DNA from: Hypholoma sublateritium FD-334 SS-4
Lineage: Eukaryota > Basidiomycota > Agaricomycetes > Agaricales > Strophariaceae
DNA length: 64,000 nt
Assembly (NCBI GenBank): GCA_000827495.1
Contig: KN817548.1
Coordinates: forward strand, 299,561 to 363,560
Reading direction: 5' to 3'
In this document: positions 54,104 to 64,000 of the stretch, in pieces
Layout of the letters: the number at the start of each line of letters is the position of its first letter
Numbering within the stretch: the stretch's first letter is position 1
Notes under the pieces: generated by a model
Databases searched by the model: none
Told to the model about the DNA's origin: nothing
What the model saw: only the letters and a program-made list of their open reading frames with translations
Translations under genes and position numbers: made by a program

Positions 54104-55465
54104 GCGGGGTGCGCCTGCGCGTGCGAGATGCGCAGCCTCGCTGACATGACGTTGATCTCCGTCCGCGCGGGCAGCGCACGGTCCAGGACAGGACAACGAT
54201 AATAGGAGAGTGCATCCAGCGAAAGCGGGCGGCGTACTAGAGGCGTGGCCTCGCGCATGGACGAGGTTTGTTGTGGTATACCATAGCGGGGTGCTAACGC
54301 CGGCGAGCTAGGGCGCGCCGGGCGTTGGGTTGCGCTCCGCGAGAATGACATAATACCCCGTCCGGGCGATGGCCAGTGTGGAGAGGAGAATGACGCGCGA
54401 TCAACAGGCCAGATAGACGATGGGCTGGGGATGGGAAGACACGCTGGCCCAGGTGAGGACGACCCAGGCCAGCGTAGACTCTGAATCAGACCCTACGCAT
54501 ATACGCCGCCCTTGCCGGGTGTACGCGGCAGGCGCGCAGCGGATGCGATGAGAAACGAGACGAGCGCACCCTGCGGCTTCTGGGCTGGGGGACGGTTTCT
54601 GTGGGATTTATAGACGTGAGCAAGGGGGCAGGGTGGGGTATGCCGGTGTCATTTTATGCCCTGAGGCAGATCGACGTGGATGTAAATGCCAGGTGTACGC
54701 GGCAGGTGTGCAGGCGGATGCGACAAAAAACAAGACGGGCTCAGCCTGGAGTGTCGTGATTGAAGGATTTCTGGACTATAGACGTACCGGAGTGCGGGAG
54801 AGGGGGCGATACACGGCGGCGTCGCTTCGTGTGCCAGGGCAGATCGACACAGACCTACTTCTGGGGAACTGTTCACCTACGTATGCGCTCTGCTGCGCGG
54901 CGCGAGTGTGCGACGCAGCAAATGCGGATGTGATGTGACGAGGAGGCCAGAGTTGAGGCTTGCGTGTGTTGGGTTGGGCTCGGCGGTGCGCAGTTTATCG
55001 GTGGGTGGGGCGGGCGTGGACGTGGGGATCTGTGATTTTGATTAGATCTCTGAGCAGGCTTCAGCTTCAGATCTGAACATCTGAGCATCTGAGCATATGA
55101 CGTCGTGGTGTGGGCGGACGAGAAGAGCGGTCGCCGGAGGCTCTGCGATTGGGAAGAATGTGGTGGATTTCAAGGCGGGAGGGCAGATCGAGGACAGCGG
55201 GCAGTGTGCACTGTGAGTGAAAGATGGGGCGCTCGCGAGGACATTGCAGGCCCATTTCAGTTGAAGGTATCTAGAGGGTATGTGGTCCATTCCAAGGGAA
55301 ACCGTGAAGAAGGTCTGGAAGATTGGAATCCTGAGAGCTCTTGTGGCGTTGTGTACGAGGAAATGGCGGGCAGAGTGCACTGTGCAGTGACCGGCTGCAG
55401 ACGTCGTGTCAAGCTGTCGAGGCGTGGGAAGTGATGCCGGCGCAAGCCGATTGGACGGAGGCCCG
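54104..55465. repeat. GC-rich dispersed repeat, copy B
   Basis: Same sequence family and orientation as copy A, beginning immediately after the hAT target duplication, so the hAT element appears to have inserted into this copy. The internal 'gtgtacgcggcagg' unit occurs near 54520 and 54692. It is more diverged and has small deletions relative to copy A. Confidence 0.7.
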
Positions 55466-55738
55466 GGCCGGGCATTTTTTTTAGCAAAGCTTGAAATTCT
55501 GAGATCACGAGATACGAGTGTGACCAGAAGAATGTCTATGTAACAGCAGGCGTGGGTGACGAAAACTTTTCCCTTTCCGTCAACCACGTTAAAGGCATAG
55601 AATTTTGCAGAGTCGATCTTCCCTTCCTCAGACTCGCACTCTCGCAGATTCTACGAGCATCAGTACTTCCTCAAGTCGATCCCAAGTCTCTCCTTACCAC
55701 CTCCCACCTTTTTTTTTCCCACTCCAAAAAAGAAGCAT

Positions 55739-57339
55739 GGTCAACTTCACACAAAACCCTCACGACGCCCAGGCACCTGATTATGCCTCGGTTGCTTACG
55801 ACGCGACACGCACCAGGCTCATCACACCACAACTCGACAACGCAGCGGCCATCGGCCTGCTCAATGCGATCTGGACAGCCGAGAACGACACTCAGCGCGC
55901 GGCTTGGGATGCGCAGATCGCCGAAAGGGACGCAGCAGACGCTGCGCGCCAATTGGTCGCCCTGAACGACGCCGCCGCGGCTGCCGCCCTGTTGGTGGAG
56001 GAGGCAGCAGCAACACTTGCTGAGGACAAAAAGAAGAATCGCGCCAAGTACATCGCCGCGCCCAACGTTCCTTTTTCGCACCTCAGCCCGGTGCTCATTT
56101 CGCCTGCCGTGCGCGTGCGGCTCGAGGCGGGAAAGCAACTCGAGCTGTGGCACTTTACCAGGCACGGCCTTGACGAGCTCCGGCGCAACCCCACCAGCGT
56201 GGGNTATGACGACATGCAGCTGGCCCACAGCAACGACAGCGGGACGATNGTCATGACCTCNGCCCACGACCTGGCCAAGTCGAAGAACCTCATCCCCGAC
56301 CACCTCCTCGCGTGGGATGATTTCACTCAGGCGGCACCGCGCTTGATAGACGCCATGGAGGAGACTGGTTGGCTGCCAGTGAACGTGGCCATGTTCGCCG
56401 CATTCTTCGGCAACATCCAGTTGCTCGCCAACACGTCTGACCCCGAAGACCTTGACGAGCTTCGGCGCGCCCTCCTCCTTTACCAAGCCGAAGTGCGGAT
56501 GCAGTGGCACAACACGCTCAGGACCAAGCACGCTTGCAACATTGGGGAAATCTGCGAGCCCGTTTTGGCGAAGCACCTCCATCGTGTACAAAACATGATT
56601 CACCGCGCGGAGAGGTCAGACCGCAACGCAGAGTGCGTATTTATCCTTTACATATACATATTAAAATATTATGCTAACCAATTGTCCCCTCCCTCTTCTC
56701 CTGCACCGATTGTAAATTTTTTACTCGGCTGCTCTCGCTCTCGCACTCGCTCACACTCGCACTCGCTCGCTCTCACACTCGCTCACTCTCACACTCGCTC
56801 GCTCTCACACTTGCTCGCACTCGCTCTCGCACTCGCTCGCTCTCCGCAGATTTGCTGCCTACTTCACAACCAGCAGCTCCAGAGGCTCTCGCCGACGTGA
56901 CGACTCGCCGCGCCGCCGCCGCCGGGAGACCTCCCCTCCTCGCCGCCGCCGTGATGACTCTCCTCGCCGCCGTCGCCGCTCAGCATCCCCGCAGCGTAAG
57001 TCCGGCCCATCCTCGGGTGGTCAGCACGNCCGCTCGGTTTTTGGCTCCGACGCAAGTGTCAGCGGCTACTCCGCTTGCGTCGTCTGCCTCGGCCGCCACA
57101 AACACGATGTNCGAAACTGCTCCGAGCCGCTCCTTTGGAATGGAGTCGACAAGGCCTTNTCTCGCCGCCTCAATCGAAACCTCGTCCGCATCAGCGACGA
57201 ACTCCGCCTTTGTTTCAACTGGCAGAAGAAGTCGTGCGATTCCAACACCCACGACAACATGCATCTTTGCTCCGGCTGCGGATCTGCGGACCACGGCGCA
57301 CAGGATTGCCCCCGCGCCGCCCCGGAGCGCGCTGCTTGA
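55739..57339 (+). CDS. Gag-like protein of the DIRS-like element
   Basis: Starts at ATG 55739 (MVNFTQNPHDAQAPDYASVA), contains an Ala-rich helical part around residues 50-105 and the segment 'RLEAGKQLELWHFTRHGLDE'. An intron 56633-56849 (GTGCGT to CCGCAG) joins 'RNAE' to 'FAAYFTTSSSRGSRRRDDSP', an Arg/Ser/Asp-rich basic region. Two zinc knuckles follow: 'CVVCLGRHKHDVRNC' and 'CSGCGSADHGAQDC'. The stop is at 57339, overlapping the RT frame. Ambiguous bases near 56204, 56250, 56262 and 57029 prevent exact translation. Confidence 0.65.
56735..56848. repeat. CTCGCTCTCACACTCGCT tandem repeat in the gag intron
   Basis: Imperfect array of CTCGCTCTCACA-type units forming the long pyrimidine-rich end of the intron before the CCGCAG acceptor. 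Confidence 0.8.
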
Positions 57340-59002
57340 GCGCGCGACAACACCCTATGTGGCGGATGCGTGGGAGGAGTACTTGTGCAAGCATGATCTT
57401 GCTGCCAAGTACCCCTTCCTCGCTCGCGACCTGTGCGAGGGGTTCATTATTGACTTCCCGCATATTTCCGCCACCCAAGCGCCGCCCAACGACTCCTCGT
57501 TGGTTGCGCTGCACTCAAAATTCGTCGTCATGCTTGCCGGCGAAACCTCCAAAAAGCGTTATGTGGGGCCATTCTCGCGCGCGCACCTCGAGGCCCTCAT
57601 TGGGCCGTTCCAATCTTCTCCGCTCTCCATTATTGCTAAGCCGGGGAAACCAGGCCGGCATCGCCTCGTTCAAAATTTCTCCTTTCCCTTCAATCCGTCC
57701 GCTCGTTTCCCAAATCCTTCCATCAATTCCTTTGTATCAGCCTCCCATTTTCCGTGCACGTGGGGCACGTTCCCCGTCATATGCCTTATCATTGCCGAAC
57801 TCCCTCGCGGCTCCGAAATTGCCATACGTGACGTCGCTGAAGCATACCGTGGCATCCCCTTGCACGCTTCCCAGTGGCCCGCTGCCATCGTGCGCTCTGG
57901 AACGGACAGCTTCCACATCGACAAAAATGGAGCATTTGGCGCAGGGACTTCTGGCGGTGCTTATGGACGTGTGGCTGATGCCGGGAAGGATATTATGCGA
58001 GCCGAGGGCCTTGGCCCTCTCTCAGGATTTGTCGACGACCACATTTTCCTACGTGTCAAGCATGCCGTCATTGTCCAGCTCAACATGCGCCGGAAGCAAT
58101 GGGCAGTGGCTCTTCGCGACCGCCCACGAAACCAATCGGGAGGACGTCTGTGGTATGGGGGGCACACCCTACCCAGTGGGCATCTCTTCGAGCTCGATGA
58201 GGAGTGCACCACACCCATTATTGACCTCTCTGCATCGTCGCCGCGGTCAGCACATGACGCGCAGTTCACTTACTGCTTCGATGACATCAACCGCATCTCC
58301 GCACGTCTCGGCATTCCGTGGGAACCGTCGAAGGATCGCCCGTTCAGCGAGTCAGCCACCTACATTGGCCTCGACTGGTCCTTGGCTGCTGGCACAGTCA
58401 GCCTGGGGCCCGCAAAGGCGTCTCGTTATCTCGAGGCCATCCGTGAGTGGTTCAATTCGCCCAAGCACGCGCTTCAGGAGGTCCAGGAGCTGTACGGAAA
58501 ACTCCTGCACGCTTGCTCTGTCATCCCAGCAGGCCGCGCTCGCCTCACCGGGTTGGAGGCTACCTTGGGCATCTACCATGATAGTCCTTTCATTCCTCGG
58601 TTCCCAGCCGATGGAGTGGCGGAAGAACTTGATTGGTGGGTCATCCGGCTTACCTCTGGCTCGCGATCCCTTGCATTTCCCTCCACCGTTGCCCTCCACG
58701 ACTGTGGTGCGTACTCAGATGCCAGCTCTGGCATCGGGGTGGGCATTATCATCGGTGGTCGCTGGCGGGCCTGGCGCCTTGTTCCAGGGTGGCAAACCCA
58801 CAGGGGAAGTCGCGATATCGGCTGGGCGGAAGCTGTTGGCTTCTCGAGCTTCTCGTCCAGTCTCTCCTACACCTCGATGACACCTCTCGTCGACGGTTTC
58901 GAGTCTTCGGCGACAACACCGGTGTTGTACAGGGCTGGTTCAATGGCCGCAGTCGCAACACGGCCAACCTTAGCTGCTGTAACTATACATCAACTCTTCT
59001 GA
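56852..59002 (+). pseudogene. Reverse transcriptase/RNase H ORF, 3' truncated
   Basis: Frame +1 relative to gag and overlapping its end. RT landmarks: 'PLSIIAKPGKPGRHRLVQNF', 'EIAIRDVAEAYRGIPLH', 'GLGPLSGFVDDHIFLRV' (the FVDD catalytic motif) and 'ESATYIGLDWSL'. An RNase H-like region follows ('GAYSDASSGIGVGIIIGGRW', 'DIGWAEAVG', and in another frame 'FGDNTGVVQGWFNG'), indicating a frameshift near 58860. The element breaks at ~58970, before any integrase or recombinase. The lack of an ATG before the RT domain suggests expression by frameshifting in intact relatives. Confidence 0.75.
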
Positions 59003-59409
59003 CCTACCCAAAGGCCATTCTCCTTCGACACCGGAAACTACCCAGGCTGCTGGGCAGTTCCCCAAAGACCAAAATTCATATTTTGTAGTAGTATGCAAAT
59101 GTTGGGAAGCCTTCCTGCTTGGAAATTGCCCGCCATTATTACAAAAATCTGTAATTATAGGTAAAAATGTTCTGCTGACTGCGGCATGAAAAGATGCCGT
59201 GAGGTGCCGGATGCCGTTGCCGATCAACTACTGGCAAATGCAATATATATATATATATTCACTAATTACTGCCATCTCCGTGGGACAGCCTTCGACGCGG
59301 GATAGGCGTCCCGCACACCAGGAAATATGTATTGCTGTATTGATTAAACATGATAAGGTCATACAAAAACAAGAGAGGCTAGGTGAGAGGGAAGGATACA
59401 ATAAACATT
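59003..59409. other. Junction between the truncated retroelement and the KDZ gene
   Basis: AT-rich, includes a TATATA run near 59244. No gene. Confidence 0.5.
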
Positions 59410-62400
59410 TTACTCTGAAATTGTGATGTCTTCGGCTCCGTCATCGTCACTGGCGGGATCGTCGCTGTCGTGTTCATTGATGTCGAGACTGTCAACGTCG
59501 GTNAAGGGTGTTCTCCAGAGAACTCTGAAGGTTGCTGCGAGAGAACGTTGCAGAGCTGCTTGTTCTGTGGCATACGCTGAAATACCCTCCTTGAGCTCAA
59601 GACTAGCATCATCTGGGCTAATTGTCGCTCTGAAATCCCACTGCATAGCACTCCATTTAATGAACTCAAGTACTCGGCGCATCTCCTCTCGGAGTAAGGC
59701 CACTTCTTCTGTAGCTCGGTGTACCCGGGCACGGCTTCTCGACCATTCGGCGCGAAGAATGTCGTCGTTGTCATTCCCATCAACAAAGAGCGGCACCGTC
59801 CGCCAGATCCACGAAAGTTCTTTCCGAGTTTCTCCGGTTCCCTTCTTGCGCTTTTTCCTAGGTGGTGGGCCAGCCTCTGTTCCATCGTTGAGATCCAGGT
59901 CTGATTCTTCAGACTCCTGATTGTCAAACACCCCCGCTGGCTCCGGTGACGGCGGGGCATGTCCATCTTCCCATATGCCACGACGATTTGGATTCTTTTT
60001 AGCTTTTCCACTCGCATACCCTCTGACATCTTCGTTTCGAAGTTCGCAGTATACATCCTCCCAGTCTCCGGGGCCTTCAAGATTATATTTTGCACGTCGC
60101 GCGGCTCGATATTTCTGAACAAAGTGTATTGCGCGCTTATGAATACGATCGATAATCGCCCTTGATCTTGTACCTTCCCGTTGGCCACGAACATTTTTAT
60201 TCTTAAAGTATACGAGGCGAGTCTTGATGCGCAGTGTCTGACGGAGACCTTGCAAGCTACTGCTGCATTGCGCAGTTCGAAGTTGGAGCTCCATGTAGGG
60301 TAGGCCCTCCACACATACCGCACGACGCTGATCCGCTGGTAAGTTCGATGGTAGCCAAAGCTCTACGTCTTCGGGGTTGGGGTTTGAGCTCCAGAGGGCA
60401 ATGGGATTTGCACCGCAATTTGTCTGTATCTGAAGGAGCCCAGGCATATATACCGCTTGAACGGTTTGCCAATTTTTAACCTTATCAGTGAGAATCTTTC
60501 GCTGATCTCGTAGGGCGGTAGTTTGAAGCGACTTTGGTATATGTGATTGCTCCGCAGCAAAGATTTTCAAGCGGCGTCTATGGAACTTGTCAATCTTTTG
60601 AAGAAAGGAAAGATGGATGATGTCTCACTGGGATTCCTCCAGCTCCAAGCCCAGCACCAGGAAAGATGTGGCAGAGGTGCTATGTAAAGCAACGTTGCGA
60701 CTAGCTTTCTGTACCGCAGCCTCGTCTCTGCCAAGCTGCTCCTGAACTTCGTCCTCCGAGATGCCTTTGATGAATGGTGATGAGGATGCAGATTGAGACC
60801 CGACGAAACGTAGCACTTACTTGTGTCAGCTGTATGAAAGGGATTCGGAGCAGACTTTGGAAAACCATCCAAGTCCCACGCCACACACATCTGCTCCCAG
60901 GTATCTACCAAGCTGCGTGGAAGCGAGGACGAGAAGCCTCGATGGGCTTCCCTTTGTTTATTTCGGTCTGAGACTGCCGCTTTGTATCGCTTCAACAGAG
61001 TCTTTCCTACCCAGTGTCTTGTTAGTTAGATATGAAGTTCATCAAGAAGAAAGAAGATACGTACCCATAGACGAGTATTTGAGCCAATTCCAATGGCCAA
61101 AGTTGTCGTCAAGTACGTCACTTCGAGTTCCAGGTCCCATTGTCCTCGTCGAGCCCGCAAGTTGGTTGTGGGATCCCCAAACACGCTCCGGACATTCTCC
61201 ATCCGAAAGACCAACACCATCCGCCAGGTTGAATGAATATTGTTCATGGCCTTTTTNGAGATGGGCCGGCTCATGGAATTTTGGGATGAGAGGCCGCAAA
61301 TGCAGACCTGGTCTCGGGCGAACATCCTTCGGCCACGACCACATTCTCTGAAATATATTAATGAACCATTGACATGCTATATCATAGCTTATTGCGACTA
61401 TCAATAGCTCAGTCGATTTGATTGCAGAAGCGAATACATAATCCATATTCGCATATCTACACTCGGCCAACGTCAAAAGGTTGAATATGTTTGACTCAAC
61501 GCNAACTCACCTTTCACCTTTCTGCAGATTTCCTACAGAATTGGGTAGTACCATTTCACTGCGACCGCAAACGGCCGCTGCAACACCCGTGTAGCGTAGA
61601 CCCCTCGTGCTTTGTGTTGTGGCTTTTGCTAAGGCCTGGAAACCGACACATGTGCTGATCTATCTCAAAGTTGTCAGGTTGTTGGTAAGTGCGGTTCAAG
61701 TGTCGAGATCACTTACATCCTCAGAATCTGCTTGGCTGAGAACATAGTTCTCGTACGAAGAGCGAGGCGTCATGTATGCTGCGCCATTCCAAAGGCCCGG
61801 GTCCGTGGATGCGTTTGAGACGAGGTTATTTTTCAATCTGAAATTCGCATCCATACATACAAACAGTGCGTATAGAAACCTTGATACTTTAGGAACTTGA
61901 ACTAACTGGTAAACAATGATTCAAATACTCACTGCTTCTCCTGCGGCACATCCTGCCATCCTTCGGGCAAGTTGATCCCAGGTCGGGGACAGGACGGGCA
62001 AAGTATCGCCAGATCGCCATCCGCGGTGCCGTCTGCACCCTCAGCGTCATGGCCCCGTCCTGCGCGTTTGAGGGCTTTGAGGTGTCGCCATTGCGTAAGG
62101 CATCGCATGGTGGGTCGATAGCGAGAGCGGGGCATGTGAAGCCCGGTGTTGTTTGTAAGCCTTTCAATCGATCGATACATGTCGTATACGGAGACTTTTC
62201 CCATCAGAGAGAAAAGGTGCAACAATTTGAGAAGGGCGAAGGTTACACACGTCCGCACCTTTTGCTGGGTAGCTGGGTATAGGCCTCGTCGAAGAAGTTG
62301 TAAATCTCGCGGGATTTCTCGGTGGCACGCACAATAACTAAGCGAAACCTCGTGCACGCCGGTCGTATGCACTACGCGAAGCCGCTCATCGCAAGCTGCA

Positions 62401-63294
62401 GGCATAGGGCATCTCATGCCGGAATGATTGAGGTGGATGACCAGGCCAACTTCCTTGAGGGTCGTCTTGGTGAAATAAGACCCATCCCATCTCTACATAA
62501 TAATAATAAATGTTAGCGAAAAACTTTCAAGAAATCATGAAATGGAAAAGCACCCACCTCGACAGTATGAAAAGGATTGAGTTTGTGTCTTCGTATCAAG
62601 CAGCTGCTACACGTTAGATCAGGCAGGAAGCAATCGCTGCACCGAAATACGCCCACCCCGGGCTCTCGAGCGCCTCCCCCGGGCTCTCGAGCGCCTCTCG
62701 AGATGCAATCTGGGCATCGATCATCCCTTGCAAAGTCCCCCCGGCCTTCATGCCTCAGCATTTCGTCGAGGTACCGCTGACGAGCGTTCTCCTTCCAAAA
62801 GACGTGAGGCCTGGCCTAAAAACGATCAGGCTGGGACACAGTTGAGATCATGTAAGTCATACCGATGCTTGGCTACGTTTATTCCTTTTTTTGGGAATAA
62901 TCAACTCCTCTATAATATCCACCATATCGGCATCAACAACGCTGTCATATTGCTCTCGATCCGCGTCCAGAGAGAATTCGGCATNGTCTTCTGGAGCCCA
63001 GCTAGCTCCAACCGTCCACGTAGAGCTCCAAACCGATGTCCCCGCCTGTACAGGAAGATATTTTGGGTCCGAACGGGATCCGTCGCGAGCTTTGATGATA
63101 TCGAAATCGTCTTCAAGTGGGACTCGATCTCGATAGGACCCACCAAATTGTGCGTTGGATCGTTTCAATGGCCGTTCAGACATGTATAGTAGTTGAAAAA
63201 AAATAGATAACGCAGTCAAAGGCTCACTGGCAGAGGGGCGGCAAACGACATAAGGACGGACACTGTCAATGTCATCAGCCTTGGCACGTGCCAT
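59410..63294 (-). CDS. KDZ-superfamily transposase with CxC2 zinc cluster
   Basis: Kyakuja-Dileera-Zisupton transposase, a type common in Agaricomycetes. Exons in order: 63294-62857 (variable N-terminus, ends 'PKKRNKRSQASV'), then 'RPHVFWKENARQRYLDEMLR', the CxC2 cluster 'RCSDCFLPDLTCSSCLIRRH', 'LNPFHTVE', the region 'IPRDLQLLRRGLYPATQQKV' and 'YRPTMRCLTQWRHLKALKRA' with 'ILCPSCPRPGINLPEGW'. The catalytic part follows, with 'ISYDIACQWFINIF', 'LIPKFHEPAHL' and 'GLSDGECPERVWGSHNQLAG'. The last exon 60570-59410 carries 'IDRIHKRAIHFVQKYRAARR' and an acidic tail ending at 59410. A 'GAREPGG' repeat interrupts the cluster. Ambiguous bases and one unresolved stretch (61.5-61.9 kb) leave intactness open. 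I found no terminal repeats. Confidence 0.8.
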
Positions 63295-64000
63295 TGTTGA
63301 TTTCTCACGATAAGATATCTCTAGTAGACTAGTACATTATAACACACACACATCGATCGACACCATCACTCCTCCGAGTCTGTGAATCATGAAGACGTGA
63401 GTCCTTTCGTATCCTCCTCCACGTTACTGGTGCATGTGTCCTCGGATACTTGGCGCCCTGGGAATCTAAGGCGCATATGCACCGGTTCAAAGATATCTTG
63501 CTTGTTTGACTACCCAATCTGACTCTTCTCCACCAGAGCTCGAATTGCATTCACCTTAGCCGTTTCTTCAGGTACGTGACTATAATCCTCTACGCATTAG
63601 AATGACATATTCTATTTTTGAGCAGGATGAGAGTTTGCGACGCTCAAAGCCAACGTATCGCTCTCTCTCGCCATACGCCGTCGCGCGGGGCGTCGAGCTC
63701 AACCACGACGCGCCTAGGAGCCACGCGTGCCGCTCATGCCTACCCCAGAATGAGGACTCAAGCGCAGTGTCAAGTCGCCCAGGGGGGCGCAGCAAAGCTC
63801 AGAGGCTCCCGTGCGGGCGATATACACGCGCGCGGCGTCCTCGTCGTCGCGGCGGGCTTCNAGTTCAACGCCGATGCGTCCAGGAACCGCGCATTCCGCC
63901 TGTGCATGACCGAGAACTTCCTTGGTGAGCTCAGGAGCGCCGGCTGCACGAACAAGCACGCAAAGGGCGGCAACGACGGCGCCGTGTCGCGACGTGCACG
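63295..64000. other. Window end; possible partial plus-strand exon
   Basis: From about 63840 a plus-strand reading gives 'FNADASRNRAFRLCMTENFL' and 'GELRSAGCTNKHAKGGNDGA' with coding-like composition to the window edge. It may be the start of another repeat or gene. One n occurs at 63861. Confidence 0.3.

Larger units (their letters stand above)
55605..59000 (+). mobile_element. DIRS-like retroelement, truncated at 3' end
   Basis: Gag-like ORF followed by an overlapping RT and RNase H ORF. The similarity stops abruptly near 58970 and no tyrosine recombinase or methyltransferase domain follows. The termini could not be defined. Five or six single n bases fall within it. Confidence 0.7.

Noticed and set aside
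55671..56603. 310-codon minus ORF over the gag region
   Set aside because: Antisense of gag; no domain.
1..64000. CRISPR arrays, bacterial operons, ribosome binding sites, rRNA genes
   Set aside because: None seen; the window is eukaryotic with spliceosomal introns throughout.

Overview
This is a fungal nuclear window, most likely from a basidiomycete of the class Agaricomycetes. The evidence is dense short spliceosomal introns (about 47 to 120 nt, mostly GTRNGN donors with CTRAY-like branch sites), the gene set (Mago, SUS1, mitochondrial uS10, GVP36-type BAR protein, p24 cargo receptor), mushroom-type accessory families (kinase-like expansions, PARP-like, UstYa-like), and KDZ, hAT and DIRS-like transposons. 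I cannot name the genus from sequence alone.

Layout. (1) 0 to 11.2 kb is an AT-richer accessory region. It holds two paralogous kinase-fold proteins that lack catalytic residues, each next to a small Cys-rich protein (1843-2034 and 4421-4627). A tandem pair of ubiquitin C-terminal hydrolases follows, then an APH/AIM9-like gene broken by a 120-bp terminal-inverted-repeat element and by a frameshift. (2) 11.4 to 24.7 kb is a GC-rich housekeeping block: mitochondrial ribosomal protein uS10, a PARP-like protein, SUS1 and Mago nashi as a divergent pair, a small hypothetical protein, a divergent casein kinase I, a BAR-domain protein and a p24/emp24 protein. Most were rebuilt exon by exon in the window. 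Mago needs a 6-nt micro-exon and p24 a 12-nt one. (3) 25 to 46.5 kb is accessory again. A kinase-like family has two complete copies (25.3-27.6 kb minus, 36.8-39.1 kb plus, identical intron positions) and one dead copy (32.6-33.5 kb). The same block has an SRPK-type kinase with GFG in place of DFG, a conserved fungal unknown, a DUF6914-like protein, a tiny secreted peptide close to a UstYa-like oxidase, and a GNAT acetyltransferase. (4) 46.5 to 64 kb is transposon-dominated. It has two diverged direct copies of a GC-rich repeat, a full-length 4.37-kb hAT element with 8-bp target duplication, a 3'-truncated DIRS-like retroelement and a KDZ transposase gene with a CxC2 zinc cluster. Single ambiguous bases (n) occur only from 56 kb onward, as expected where repeats were collapsed in assembly.

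Together the housekeeping genes cover mRNA export and splicing (SUS1, Mago), vesicle traffic (GVP36, p24) and mitochondrial translation. The flanks are fast-evolving, with four separate kinase-fold families within 40 kb. The best leads for new biology are the duplicated pseudokinase plus Cys-rich-protein module, the UstYa/secreted-peptide neighbourhood, the micro-exons, and the inverted-repeat element that landed in a coding exon. All exon models are manual readings without transcript data.
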